Shown here: one piece after another, positions 1 through 9,439 of the stretch | Layout: the number at the start of each line of letters is the position of its first letter | How positions within the stretch are numbered: the first letter of the stretch is position 1 | From: Lewinellaceae bacterium | GTDB taxonomy: Bacteria; Bacteroidota; Bacteroidia; Chitinophagales; Saprospiraceae | DNA: 64,000 nucleotides | Assembly (NCBI GenBank): GCA_020636155.1 | Contig: JACJYM010000004.1 | Coordinates: 212,665-276,664 of the forward strand | Direction: 5' to 3' | The notes under the pieces: generated by a model | Databases searched by the model: none | Told to the model about the DNA's origin: nothing | What the model saw: the letters and a program-made list of their open reading frames with translations, nothing else | Made by a program: the position numbers and the translations under genes

Positions 1-126
1 AATAAAGAAGATATGGAAAAATTAAGACAAAAAATCGTAGCATTGGATTTTAGTTGGGAAAAATCCGCTCAAGAATATAAAAATATTTATCAAAACCTTA
101 TAATACTTTCAAACCATGCAAGCTAA
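1..126 (+). CDS. glgA: Glycogen synthase, C-terminal end (partial)
   Basis: Only the last 41 codons lie in the window; the frame is open from base 1 to the TAA at 124-126. The tail has a DFSWEKSAQEY stretch, which resembles the end of GT5 starch/glycogen synthases, where a W-x-x-[ST]-A-x-x-Y pattern closes the GT-B fold. Glycogen synthase adds glucose from ADP-glucose to a growing alpha-1,4-glucan in the cytoplasm. The stop overlaps the start of glgC by 11 bases, so the two are very likely co-transcribed and translationally coupled, and the pathway link supports the call. The identification rests on a short fragment and on the neighbour. Confidence 0.65.
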   Translation, partial: NKEDMEKLRQKIVALDFSWEKSAQEYKNIYQNLIILSNHAS

Positions 127-1399
127 AGTCGTTGCCGTTATCTTAGGAGGAGGTGTAGGCTCCCGATTGTATCCGCTCACCGCTCATCGCTCAAAACCTG
201 CGGTCCCCCTTGCCGGGAAATACCGATTGATAGATATCCCCTTGAGCAACTGTATCAATAGCAATATCAATAAGATATATGTACTCACGATGTTCAACTC
301 GGCATCATTGAATTCTCATATCAAGAGAACGTATCAATTCGATAAATTTTCAAATGGTTTCGTTGATATCATTGCTTCAGAACAGACCTTGACCAATAAA
401 AATTGGTTTCAAGGCACGTCGGATGCTGTAAAGCAATCCATGAAACGAATCAATTCTACACCTTATGATATTTGCTTAGTACTTTCTGGAGATCAGTTAT
501 ACCAAATGGATTTCGAGGAGGTCATTGATAAACATATAGCACAAAATGCAGATTTAACCGTCGCTACCATTCCCGTTACAGAAAAAGAAGCGACCGGATT
601 CGGAATATTAAAAGTTGACGGTAATGATAATATCGTAAATTTTATAGAAAAGCCTGATATGTCGGAAGTGACGCAGTGGAAATCATCTGTGGACGAAGTT
701 TATAAATCTCAAAACAAAGAATACTTGGCTTCGATGGGTATTTATGTTTTCAACAAAGGTGTCATGGAGAAGCTCTTTGAAGAAAATCCAGATGCCATCG
801 ATTTCGGTAAAGAAATTATTCCCTATGCAGTCAAGCATCCCGACTATAATGTGAAAAGTCATAGCTTCGGTGGTTATTGGACTGATATAGGGACACTACA
901 ATCATACTTTGAAGCAAGCCTTGGACTCACGGGTTGGTTACCAAAGTTCCATCTTTATGACAATGAGAGGATAGTATATACCAATGCAAGATTATTGGCT
1001 CCTACTAAAATATTTGGAACAAAAATAAATTTTGGTCAGATTGCAGATGGATGTATCATTCATGCAGAAGAAATATCTAGATCCATCGTCGGTATTCGGT
1101 CTCGGATTGGAAGAAAAACCATCATACGAGACACCATTCTAATGGGGAATGATTTTTATCAAACATTGGCAGAAATGGAACAACTGGACACGAATGAATT
1201 ATTGGGAATTGGAAATAATTGTTTTATCCAAAATGCAATTATTGATAAAAATGCAAGAATCGGTCACAATGTATATATTAAAGGTGACGAATCATTGCCC
1301 AATATGGAAACAGAAAATTACTGCATTCGAGAAGGGTTAGTCGTAGTAAAAAAATCTGCTCATATTGCGAATGGGACACGGATAGGATTGGAAGACTAA
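116..1399 (+). CDS. glgC: Glucose-1-phosphate adenylyltransferase (ADP-glucose pyrophosphorylase)
   Basis: Makes ADP-glucose from ATP and glucose-1-phosphate, the committed step of bacterial glycogen synthesis, in the cytoplasm. The 427-residue protein is full length for the family. The nucleotide-binding GGGVGSRL is at residues 11-18, followed by the KPAVPLAGKYRLIDIPLSN block that carries sugar-phosphate-binding residues, the LSGDQLYQMD metal site near residue 125, and GGYWTDIGT around 250. The last 130 residues have the hexapeptide-like pattern of a left-handed beta helix, the usual allosteric domain. The ATG lies inside the end of glgA (11-base overlap), so the pair forms a coupled operon. 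No terminator is obvious after the stop. Confidence 0.95.
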   Translation: MQAKVVAVILGGGVGSRLYPLTAHRSKPAVPLAGKYRLIDIPLSNCINSNINKIYVLTMFNSASLNSHIKRTYQFDKFSNGFVDIIASEQTLTNKNWFQGTSDAVKQSMKRINSTPYDICLVLSGDQLYQMDFEEVIDKHIAQNADLTVATIPVTEKEATGFGILKVDGNDNIVNFIEKPDMSEVTQWKSSVDEVYKSQNKEYLASMGIYVFNKGVMEKLFEENPDAIDFGKEIIPYAVKHPDYNVKSHSFGGYWTDIGTLQSYFEASLGLTGWLPKFHLYDNERIVYTNARLLAPTKIFGTKINFGQIADGCIIHAEEISRSIVGIRSRIGRKTIIRDTILMGNDFYQTLAEMEQLDTNELLGIGNNCFIQNAIIDKNARIGHNVYIKGDESLPNMETENYCIREGLVVVKKSAHIANGTRIGLED

Positions 1400-1577
1400 T
1401 GTAATGCTGATCTTATAAATTGTTTACTATAATCTGTATTTAAGTCTTTTGAGAGGAAAAAGTGGTTTTTTTTTCTTCAATTTATTGGCATGTCTTATTG
1501 AGCCTATGAGGTGTTTCTTGCCTTTTTGCCCATATATTTCCAATTCATTGGTGCCTCAATCAAAATCATATTTTAAG

Positions 1578-1609
1578 TTGATATTCATCAGTAACCTGTG
1601 TTACCTTTG
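1578..1609 (+). promoter_or_regulatory. Bacteroidota-type promoter for the YceI-porin genes
   Basis: TTG at 1578-1580 and TACCTTTG at 1602-1609, 21 bases apart, fit the Bacteroidota housekeeping consensus TTG-N19-23-TAnnTTTG. This would start transcription about 80 bases before the ATG at 1698. The position argues against an upstream GTG/TTG start for the gene in the longer open frame. Confidence 0.55.
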
Positions 1610-1697
1610 TAGTATAATTTCGCACTATGAAATGAATGATGATAGAAAGCTATTAATTCAGAAATTTCAATTTAAATTAATCAATAAAATATTAATA

Positions 1698-2273
1698 ATG
1701 AAAATATTTCAATTTTTGCTTGTTATACTTTCCTTTACCATAATCAATTCATTGTCAGGTCAAGTGGCCTTTAACTCTAGTAATAAATTAGAAATAAAAA
1801 TAGAAGGAACTTCAACGCTTCATGACTGGCACATGACCTCTGAATCAGGCAAGTGTTCTGCTAGTTTTACTCTGGACGATTCAGGTAAATTGGTGTCTTT
1901 AAATTCTTTAAAATTTACTTTACAAGCAGAATCCCTTAAAAGTGGCAAAGGTGGTATGGATAAAAATGCTTACAAAGCACTTGATACAAAAAGTCACCCA
2001 GATATCAAAGCAGAATTGGTTAAAGCGACTATAACCACTACTGATGGCATTAATTACACTATAAACAATACATTAAATGTAACTATTGCGGGAACAACTT
2101 TACCTGTCGAATTTGTAACAACTGCTGTGAAAACAGGGAATACGATAAAAGTAAAAGGTGAAAAAGAAATAGACATGACTACCTTTGGTGTAAAGCCTCC
2201 AAAATTTATGTTAGGTGCTGTAAAGACTGGCAAAGACATAACTTTATATTACGAATTTACTCTCAATAACTGA
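1698..2273 (+). CDS. YceI-family periplasmic protein
   Basis: 191 residues with a clear Sec signal peptide (hydrophobic residues about 4-20, ending SLSGQ). The mature part has the YceI pattern: KIEGTSTLHDWHM near the start, a central SLKSGKGGMDKNAYKALD block, and a TFGVKPPKFMLGAVK block near the end. YceI domains form lipocalin-like beta barrels that bind long polyisoprenoid or amphiphilic ligands in the periplasm. The reading frame is open from 1449, but the extra 83 codons are low-complexity and precede a good promoter, so the ATG at 1698, directly followed by the signal peptide, is taken as the start. The porin gene begins 49 bases downstream, and a second, diverged YceI gene follows that. 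Confidence 0.85.
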   Translation: MKIFQFLLVILSFTIINSLSGQVAFNSSNKLEIKIEGTSTLHDWHMTSESGKCSASFTLDDSGKLVSLNSLKFTLQAESLKSGKGGMDKNAYKALDTKSHPDIKAELVKATITTTDGINYTINNTLNVTIAGTTLPVEFVTTAVKTGNTIKVKGEKEIDMTTFGVKPPKFMLGAVKTGKDITLYYEFTLNN

Positions 2274-2322
2274 TTATAAATATTAAAAAACAACTAATTA
2301 ACAAATTCAAAATTTTCAACTT

Positions 2323-3630
2323 ATGAAAACCATTTTAAAACTATTTTCAGTAGTTCTTTTCATAGCCTTCTTTTCGAATATCAATGCTCAGGATATTCAA
2401 TATTCTAGGTCAAATAATCAAAATGGTCTGAATGTTTTTGAGCCAACAAAAGCGGACTCAAACGTGTACATAGGTAATAAAGTTGCAATCGGGGGAAACT
2501 TTAGCCAAGCTTACCAAATGTTAAAACATGAAAATAATAATCCAGACAATTCTGATACCAAGGCATTGTATCCTCTTGGAAACGGGTTTAACTTAGCTTC
2601 AGCTAATTTGAATTTAAACGTTTCTCTAGGTGATGGTGTAAGAGTATATTTAGAAAACTACATGGCTTCTAGACATCACAATGAATTCTGGGTAAAAGGT
2701 GGATACATCCAATTTGATAAATTACCTATGTTTGATAATCCTGATTGGTTTACCAAATATGTACGAGTAAAAATTGGACACATGGAAGTAGATTATGGTG
2801 ATTCTCATTTCAGAAGAAGCGACGGAGGTAATGCGTTTTTCAATCCATTCATAGAAAATAATATCATGGACGAATTTGCTACTGAGATTGGCGGTGAGGT
2901 ATATATATTCCCAAGCAACAAACTCATGTTTATGTTTGGACTTACTAATGGACTAATCAAACATGATGAAAAAGACTATAGTGATGCCACAGAGCCTACT
3001 GAAGGATTTGCTGTAAATGGAAAAAATCCTTCAATATTATTGAAAGCTGCGTACGATGATCAAATAGACGAAAATCTAAGATTTAGACTTAGTGCATCAA
3101 TGTACACTAATTCTAAAACTCCTAGAAACACGATTTTTGGTGGTGATAGAACAGGTTCAAACTATTTTTTAGTAATGGAAGCTCCAACTGCTAACTCTAC
3201 TGACAATGCATTTTCTGGAAGATTTAATCCTGGATTTAGCAACCAAATCACAACTTTTGCTATCAATCCATTTGTTAAATATAGAGGCTTAGAATTCTTC
3301 GGAACATTCGAATCAGCATCAGGTAGAACTAACACTGAAGCAGACAAAAGAAAAGCGACTCAACTTGCAGGAGATTTAGTGTACAGATTCTTAGAAAATG
3401 AGCAGCTTTATGTCGGATTAAAATACAACACAGTAAAGGCAAGACTTAAAGGATATACTACTGATGTTACAGTCAATAGAGTTGCTTTTGCAGCAGGTTG
3501 GTACCCAACTAAAAACCTACTACTTAAAGGTGAATATGTTAATCAAACTTATGATGGCTATGACTCTTCAAGTAGACTAGACGGTGGTAAATTTAATGGT
3601 TTAGTAATCCAAGCAGTAGTTGGTTTTTAG
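2323..3630 (+). CDS. Outer-membrane beta-barrel porin-like protein
   Basis: 435 residues. A signal peptide (about 1-22, ending SNINAQ) is followed by many alternating polar/hydrophobic strands and a C-terminal strand ending in VVGF, as expected for an outer-membrane barrel whose last residue is aromatic. Stretches such as KYVRVKIGHMEVDYGDSHFRR recall phosphate-selective or carbohydrate porins of Bacteroidota, but the substrate cannot be deduced. It lies between two YceI genes on the same strand and is followed by a strong hairpin terminator, so it is probably co-transcribed with the upstream YceI gene. Family assignment is by fold and length only. Confidence 0.7.
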   Translation: MKTILKLFSVVLFIAFFSNINAQDIQYSRSNNQNGLNVFEPTKADSNVYIGNKVAIGGNFSQAYQMLKHENNNPDNSDTKALYPLGNGFNLASANLNLNVSLGDGVRVYLENYMASRHHNEFWVKGGYIQFDKLPMFDNPDWFTKYVRVKIGHMEVDYGDSHFRRSDGGNAFFNPFIENNIMDEFATEIGGEVYIFPSNKLMFMFGLTNGLIKHDEKDYSDATEPTEGFAVNGKNPSILLKAAYDDQIDENLRFRLSASMYTNSKTPRNTIFGGDRTGSNYFLVMEAPTANSTDNAFSGRFNPGFSNQITTFAINPFVKYRGLEFFGTFESASGRTNTEADKRKATQLAGDLVYRFLENEQLYVGLKYNTVKARLKGYTTDVTVNRVAFAAGWYPTKNLLLKGEYVNQTYDGYDSSSRLDGGKFNGLVIQAVVGF

Positions 3631-3678
3631 TTGATTAATTTAGTACAGATTCTTAACATACGTATTTAAGAAACCACT

Positions 3679-3715
3679 GAGAGCCGGATAAAATATTCGG
3701 CTCTCTTATTTTATA
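3679..3715 (+). terminator. Intrinsic terminator after the porin gene
   Basis: GAGAGCCG (3679-3686) pairs perfectly with CGGCTCTC (3698-3705), with an 11-base A+T loop, then a T-rich tail TTATTTTAT. It separates the porin from the second YceI gene. Confidence 0.8.
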
Positions 3716-3747
3716 ATTATTTGGAAAATATCATTTCTTCTTAGATA

Positions 3748-4329
3748 ATGGGCAAATTACTAATTACACTTTTTTACGTTAGCATCTCAACTTGCTTATA
3801 CTCACAAACGATAGAAGCATGGCAAGTTTTGCCAAGCAGCACCCTCATTGTCAATGGCAAGACCAATATAAATACATTTAATTGCGATATCGACGCCTAC
3901 AATGACACCGATACAATAAACTATATTTCATCAACTGGTGATGTTGGATATTTGACATCAGGAAGCATGAATATTAGTATTATTTCATTTGACTGTCACC
4001 ATAAGATGATGACCAAAGACCTTAGAAAAACTTTAAAATACAAGGATTTCCCTTTGATGACGATAGAGTTCATTTCTTTGTCTAACTTAATCTCAGAGAA
4101 TAAGAATTTAAGCGGCAATATTATTATTTATCTTGCTGGAAAAAGTAAAGAGTACTCAGTTTCTTTTATTTCGACTAGCTCCTCTTCTAATTCAGTGAAA
4201 TTAAGCGGCACACAGAGTATTCTTCTGTCCGATTTTGATTTAAAGCCACCGTCAAAACTTGGGGGTATGATAAAAGTCAAGGATGAGATGACAGTAGATA
4301 TCGAACTCATCCTTAACCGCATTAATTAA
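3748..4329 (+). CDS. YceI-like periplasmic protein (second copy, diverged)
   Basis: 193 residues with a signal peptide (about 1-19, STCLYSQ). The mature part keeps the YceI outline: LIVNGKTNINTFNCDID near the start, HHKMMTKDLRKTLKYKDFP in the middle and LLSDFDLKPPSKLGGMIKV near the end. It is only distantly similar to the copy at 1698-2273, so it is not a recent duplicate. YceI domains bind isoprenoid-type ligands in the periplasm; the ligand here is unknown. The gene follows the porin terminator and ends tail to tail with the membrane-protein gene on the other strand, sharing four bases (4326-4329). Confidence 0.7.
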   Translation: MGKLLITLFYVSISTCLYSQTIEAWQVLPSSTLIVNGKTNINTFNCDIDAYNDTDTINYISSTGDVGYLTSGSMNISIISFDCHHKMMTKDLRKTLKYKDFPLMTIEFISLSNLISENKNLSGNIIIYLAGKSKEYSVSFISTSSSSNSVKLSGTQSILLSDFDLKPPSKLGGMIKVKDEMTVDIELILNRIN

Positions 4330-4769
4330 TGTTTTTTCGTATCTAGAGCAGTAAAAACCATGGCACCGATGAAAGCTTGAGTTGTCCCGTAAATCAACCA
4401 ACTCAGAATCATTGTAAAAGTAACATCCATAGCACTATAAGTTACCCAAAGCACTGGTATCAGAGCCACACAAGCGTACATTAAAGCAAATTCGATTCCA
4501 TTAATGAAAAATCCTCTGTTACCCGTTCTTCTAAATCCAAGCCAAAAAATCGCTAAGGATATTCCAAGTACAAATCCATGTAAGTAATAGTATAAGTCTC
4601 GACTACCATCAGAATTAAACATAGGGTTGAGATAATCTATAAAAATACTTGGAAATACATTAATCATAAAATACAAAAACGCATAGCTAGTTATAGAAAT
4701 GATAATTCCCGCAATGAAACCATATTTCATTACATTGGCAAAAGTGAGCTGAATGTTTGAATTTTTCAT
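4326..4769 (-). CDS. Small integral membrane protein of unknown function
   Basis: 147 residues with four predicted membrane helices (about 14-37, 62-80, 86-107 and 114-140) and short polar loops. The general shape (a first helix after a polar start, a loop with YLNPMF, then three closely spaced helices) resembles DUF4199-type small membrane proteins of Bacteroidota, but no diagnostic motif is visible, so the name is left open. The start ATG at 4767-4769 faces the GH31 gene across a 305-base gap. Convergent with the second YceI gene. Confidence 0.6.
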   Translation of the reverse strand: MKNSNIQLTFANVMKYGFIAGIIISITSYAFLYFMINVFPSIFIDYLNPMFNSDGSRDLYYYLHGFVLGISLAIFWLGFRRTGNRGFFINGIEFALMYACVALIPVLWVTYSAMDVTFTMILSWLIYGTTQAFIGAMVFTALDTKKH

Positions 4770-5074
4770 GTCTTCTGTTTTGTGTAAAAAATCAAAATTT
4801 ATTTAAATAGGTGATAGTTAACTATTCGCAGAAAATTACAACTTTTTCGCCATTAATAAAAAATAATTTTGATGAAGATTTATCGAGTTGCACAATTTAT
4901 TTTGAAATCCCATATATAATAAAATAACAATTTTCTTTTCTGGTATTGGTGAATAGCAGTGGGGTGTTTCCAAAAGCATTAAAACAATTTATACCACAAT
5001 CATTTATCCTTTTATCAATACAAATTATTACTACTTTTACCCCCTTATTAAAAAACTATAGTATAGAATAATAT
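4770..5074. other. Divergent intergenic region, A+T-rich
   Basis: 305 bases between the minus-strand membrane protein and the plus-strand GH31 gene. No ORF or RNA is seen. TACTTTTA at 5032-5039 is one base off the TAnnTTTG box and lies about 35 bases before the GH31 ATG, so it may be its promoter, but there is no convincing TTG partner. The stretch probably holds both divergent promoters. Confidence 0.35.
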
Positions 5075-7453
5075 ATGGAAAATAAGTCGATTGTACACTA
5101 TAACGAAAAAGAATACCATCCGGAACTAATCTCACAGTATACCGTCGCAAGTCCTTATTTTGAGTTTACTGATAATGTGCATTGCACTTTGAGAATTGAC
5201 TTTGTTTCTGAAGAAATCGTAAGAGTCAGATATGGTGTACATCATATATTTAAACGTGATTTTTCCTATGCCATAGATCAATCTCACCCATTTATCAGAC
5301 CAGAGATACAGTTTAGTAATGATTCAAAATACTATTATCTAAAGACGATTGCTCTCACTATTAAAATTGAGAAGCAAGGAATGAAAGTATCTATTTTTGA
5401 TAGTAGTGGCTTCCTGCTCAATAGTGATGAAAAAGGATTTCACTGGGAACACAACCCCAATCACGGAGGCAATATCGTAAAGGTGTCAAAACACTGCAAT
5501 GACGATGAGGCCTTTTACGGACTGGGTGACAAACCAGCTAAACTAAACCTACGGGGTGACCGTTATCAAAACTGGGGTACTGACAACTATGGATATACTG
5601 AGGGGTCTGATCCCCTTTATAAAAATATCCCTTTCTTTTACGGTCTTCGCAATGGTGTCGCTTATGGCATTTTCTACGATAATAGCTATGATAGTTATTT
5701 TGATTTTGGATGTGAGCGGCCTGATGTCTTTAGTTACTGGTCGATGGGTGGTGAGATGAACTACTATTTCATTGCCGGACCACAACTAATGGATGTCGCT
5801 AAAAGATATTGCAAACTTACTGGTACTCCTGAAATGCCACCATTGTGGTCTCTCGGATTTCAACAATGCAAGTGGAGCTATTATCCCGAAAGCAAGGTCA
5901 TGGAAGTCGCTGACAAAATGCGAGAATATAAGATACCTTGTGATGCCATATACCTTGACATCGATTATATGGATGGGTTTCGATGCTTTACTTGGGATTT
6001 GGAAAAATTTCCTAATCCCAAAAAAATGGTAGCTACTCTTAAAGAAAACGGTTTTAAAACTATGGTAATTATTGATCCGGGAATTAAACTGGACTATAAT
6101 TACAGTGTTTTTCTAGAGGGTTTAGAGAAGAATCTATATTGCAAACATGCCGATGGGGCTTATGCCATGGGCAAGGTATGGCCCGGCGATTGTTATTTTC
6201 CAGATTTTACCAATCCTGAAGCTCGTTCTTGGTGGGCTGGATTATATAGGGAGCTCATAGAAGAAATAGGTGTCGCCGGAGTATGGAATGATATGAATGA
6301 ACCGGCATTATTTGAGGTACCTTCTAAAACCTTTTTACTCAACGTCCTACACAATTATGAAGGACAGACTACCAGTCATAGAGAAATTCACAATTTATAT
6401 GGTATGCAGATGGCTCGTGCCACGCATCATGGTGTCAAACAATACAATCAAGGCAAAAGAGCTTTGATAATCTCCCGGAGTGGATATTCTGGGCTTCAAC
6501 GATATTCCAGTGTCTGGACCGGTGATAACATTGCCAGTTGGGAACACGTATGGTTGGCTGATGTTCAGACTCAGAGGCTAAGCATTTCGGGAATATCGTT
6601 TTGTGGGAGTGATATCGGGGGTTTTATTGGTCAACCCGATGGTGAGCTGATGGTAAGGTGGATTGCACTTGGTATTTTTCATCCGTTTTGTCGGGTACAC
6701 AGTTCGGGTGACCACGGAGATCAAGAACCATGGGTTTTTGGAGACGAATACACCGAAATCTTTAGAAAATTTGTCGAAATCCGGTATCAACTATTGCCCT
6801 ATATCTATACCACTTTTTATCAATATCACCGCTATGGCTCTCCTATGTTGCGACCATTGGTCTTTTTTGATCAAAGCGATGCTGACAACATAAATCGCGA
6901 TAGAGAATTTCTATGTGGTGATCATCTACTTGTATGTCCGGTAGATACAGCCGATACTCTAGAAACCGAGGTTTATCTCCCAATGGGAAATTGGTATTAT
7001 TACTTTAATAATGAAAAACATGAAGGTAGCCAAATTATTACTTTAGAAACACCGCTAGACGAGGTGCCTCTATTTGTCAAAGCCGGTGCAATTATCCCTC
7101 ACTATCCTATTCAGCAATATGTGGGTGAAAAAACGATTGAAAAAATAAAACTCCTTGTATATTTTAAATATGGTAGTGAGTCTAGCTATCTATATGAAGA
7201 TGACCACCAAACTTACGACTACGAAAACAACAACCTTAGATTTGCAAAATTACATTATCACTATAATAAAGACAAGGTTACGATTACTCAAGCCATTATT
7301 GGGTCTTACGGTACGAGTATAAAAAATTATGAATTGATTTTAATCGGATTCCCTGCCCAATTTAAGTCCGCATCATGTGATAATGCCACGATAGATATTT
7401 GTGATGGATCCTTATTAATTGATGCCAATTTTAAAAAAATAGTCATTCATTAA
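5075..7453 (+). CDS. Glycoside hydrolase family 31, alpha-glucosidase
   Basis: Hydrolyses alpha-linked glucose from oligosaccharides. The 792 residues carry a GH31 N-terminal beta-sandwich domain (about 30-230), then the (beta/alpha)8 barrel with PLWSLGFQQCKWSYY. WNDMNEP holds the nucleophile Asp406, and WTGDN holds the acid/base Asp484. DIGGF and PFCRVHSSGDHGDQEPW follow, with C-terminal beta domains. There is no signal peptide, so it is cytoplasmic and likely acts on imported maltodextrins or on glycogen breakdown products; the nearby glgA-glgC genes fit but are not contiguous. The last four bases overlap the end of the convergent M14 gene. Start: ATG at 5075, 30-odd bases after a weak promoter-like box. 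Confidence 0.92.
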   Translation: MENKSIVHYNEKEYHPELISQYTVASPYFEFTDNVHCTLRIDFVSEEIVRVRYGVHHIFKRDFSYAIDQSHPFIRPEIQFSNDSKYYYLKTIALTIKIEKQGMKVSIFDSSGFLLNSDEKGFHWEHNPNHGGNIVKVSKHCNDDEAFYGLGDKPAKLNLRGDRYQNWGTDNYGYTEGSDPLYKNIPFFYGLRNGVAYGIFYDNSYDSYFDFGCERPDVFSYWSMGGEMNYYFIAGPQLMDVAKRYCKLTGTPEMPPLWSLGFQQCKWSYYPESKVMEVADKMREYKIPCDAIYLDIDYMDGFRCFTWDLEKFPNPKKMVATLKENGFKTMVIIDPGIKLDYNYSVFLEGLEKNLYCKHADGAYAMGKVWPGDCYFPDFTNPEARSWWAGLYRELIEEIGVAGVWNDMNEPALFEVPSKTFLLNVLHNYEGQTTSHREIHNLYGMQMARATHHGVKQYNQGKRALIISRSGYSGLQRYSSVWTGDNIASWEHVWLADVQTQRLSISGISFCGSDIGGFIGQPDGELMVRWIALGIFHPFCRVHSSGDHGDQEPWVFGDEYTEIFRKFVEIRYQLLPYIYTTFYQYHRYGSPMLRPLVFFDQSDADNINRDREFLCGDHLLVCPVDTADTLETEVYLPMGNWYYYFNNEKHEGSQIITLETPLDEVPLFVKAGAIIPHYPIQQYVGEKTIEKIKLLVYFKYGSESSYLYEDDHQTYDYENNNLRFAKLHYHYNKDKVTITQAIIGSYGTSIKNYELILIGFPAQFKSASCDNATIDICDGSLLIDANFKKIVIH

Positions 7454-9174
7454 AACTTTCTCCATATAGGATATTGTTTGTATGATGGCTCAAAATACAC
7501 GGATTGCTTGTATATCCAGTCCAGTGCCATGGCCGCATTGGTGTCTAATTCAGGATTTTGCATAATAGCTTCATGATATCGTTGTTTCAATTCCGTATTC
7601 TCAGCCAGCAGTCCCGCCGCTAAATCTTCAAAGACATAATCACTAAAGTACTCCTTTTGCATCAATATACCATCAAAAAAATTCCAAGCAAAATAACTGT
7701 CCGGTGCATTGGGTTCTAAAGTTTCAATGATAAATCGTCTTGCTCTTTGATTGGTATTTATCTTATAATCTCCGGCATAAAATACTTTTTCAGACACTTT
7801 CTGATCAATCATAATTTTTCTATGTAGATAATGACCCTCATAAGCGGGTAAATCTTCGTAAGAGCTAATATAGGAATAACTGCCCCTCATCTGAGTATCC
7901 TTTTCGATTCTTTCCAACTGGACTCCATTATTCTTCAATCTTTCAATAACCGCATCATAAGCTTGTGGAATGTAGTATGCCTTCGGAATCCTTACGGTTT
8001 GAGCTACGTCATAGGCGTTGTAATATGGAATATCCCTCGCAAATGCTTCGTTTCTGTCATAGTACAATCTTAGGTCAGAGCTTACTTCACTTTTTTTGTA
8101 TTTAGCTTCATAGCCTTTAAAAACAAGGCTATCCACCAAGCTTTGATTCAATTTCCAATCTATTGGTGCTTCTTCCAATTGCGAATAATATTCAATGGCC
8201 TCCCTCTGTGAATCTATGATTTCCTCCGCATGTTGGTGTGTGTAATCAAGAATGCTCATCATGAATTGGTAAGTACTTAATACCCTGTCTTTAAACGGCT
8301 TGAGCATGTGGGTCTCGGGCATAAAAGACACACAATGGTGCAGTGCCGCAAAACCCGATGAATACCTAGGGGAGTCCAGAAATCCATAAATTCCAGTATC
8401 AGGAGTTCCATTTGCATTGACGTAAGGAGTCATTCCGTATCCTACATCCTCCATAGATTTATACAAAAATGGCAACATACTTTCTTCCAATAGGCGTTTT
8501 TGCGATGGTGTAAGTTTGTCCTTTTGCGTCGCAATGAGTGTCATGGTATATTGATAATCTGCTCCATTAGAAGTATGTGTATCTACCATAATCTGCGGAT
8601 TATATTTTGTAAATATCTTTTGGAATGATTGGGCATTTTTCGAATCCGCTTTTATAAAATCACGATTCAAATCTAAGTTTTTCGCATTGCCTCTAAAACC
8701 ATAGGATTGTGGTCCATTTTGATTGGCTCGACTGTACGAACCTCTGTTCAAAATGCCTCCCACGTTATATACAGGGATGAGAATAATGTCAATATTTTCT
8801 AGAAAAAATCTTAAAGAATCGGATTCTGTGATATCTCTGACAAACATCATCGAAGCGTCTATGCCGCATGGCTCGCCAGGGTGAATCCCGTTGTTAATAA
8901 AGAGTGTTACCTTGTTTTCAGAGTGTTTTTGGTTAGATATTTTGACTAAATGTAATGGTTTGCCTACATCTGTTGTTCCCGCCTCTTCAATAGTGATGAA
9001 TTTGTTCCGTTGAGCCAATTGCTGATAATAATTTATGATTTCGTCATAGCTGGCCGTCGTGTTTTCATTCAGCTCGAAAGGCGTGAGAAGTTTTTCCTCC
9101 ATGCTTTTATTTTCCACTTTACATGAATAAATTATTAAACAAATTGAAATAATCAATATTAGCTTAGCTTTCAT
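7450..9174 (-). CDS. M14-family zinc carboxypeptidase, lipoprotein
   Basis: 574 residues with a lipoprotein signal: hydrophobic 4-16 then YSC, Cys18 being the lipidation site. The zinc ligands of M14 peptidases are visible as HPGE (His98, Glu101) and His200 in DTHTSNG. Substrate-binding NxDxNRDF (Arg171) and a PETH motif that could carry the general-base Glu are also present. M14 enzymes remove C-terminal residues from peptides or cleave peptidoglycan stem peptides; the lipid anchor puts it on the periplasmic face of a membrane. The C-terminal third (after about residue 350) is not a standard catalytic part and may be a beta-rich accessory domain. Convergent with the GH31 gene (4-base overlap). 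Confidence 0.88.
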   Translation of the reverse strand: MKAKLILIISICLIIYSCKVENKSMEEKLLTPFELNENTTASYDEIINYYQQLAQRNKFITIEEAGTTDVGKPLHLVKISNQKHSENKVTLFINNGIHPGEPCGIDASMMFVRDITESDSLRFFLENIDIILIPVYNVGGILNRGSYSRANQNGPQSYGFRGNAKNLDLNRDFIKADSKNAQSFQKIFTKYNPQIMVDTHTSNGADYQYTMTLIATQKDKLTPSQKRLLEESMLPFLYKSMEDVGYGMTPYVNANGTPDTGIYGFLDSPRYSSGFAALHHCVSFMPETHMLKPFKDRVLSTYQFMMSILDYTHQHAEEIIDSQREAIEYYSQLEEAPIDWKLNQSLVDSLVFKGYEAKYKKSEVSSDLRLYYDRNEAFARDIPYYNAYDVAQTVRIPKAYYIPQAYDAVIERLKNNGVQLERIEKDTQMRGSYSYISSYEDLPAYEGHYLHRKIMIDQKVSEKVFYAGDYKINTNQRARRFIIETLEPNAPDSYFAWNFFDGILMQKEYFSDYVFEDLAAGLLAENTELKQRYHEAIMQNPELDTNAAMALDWIYKQSVYFEPSYKQYPIWRKF

Positions 9175-9439
9175 TTACTGTTCGATTTGTTAAAAATAAG
9201 AATTTTTTCATTTGATTATATAATTGTATAGTTCTCAAAAATCAACCGTCAAGATTAATCATCCCACCTATGTGCCATATCTATCCCCGACAGGGTCAGT
9301 TTCATTTCAAAATCCCAATTTACAAAGATGAATAAAATATTATGAATGCCGTTCCTCAATTAATTTTGACGAGAATTTAAATTAAAGAGTAGCTCATGGA
9401 ACATTTAACTTCAGTGAAATATTCTGAAATAATCCCTTT

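Noticed and set aside
1487..1503. TGGCATG...TTGAG, similar to the sigma-54-like box, upstream of the first YceI gene
   Set aside because: The spacer is one base too long and the chaperone palindrome is missing.
1449..1697. 83 extra codons in front of the first YceI gene
   Set aside because: Low-complexity, no signal peptide at the start, and a good promoter lies inside it; the ATG at 1698 is a better start.
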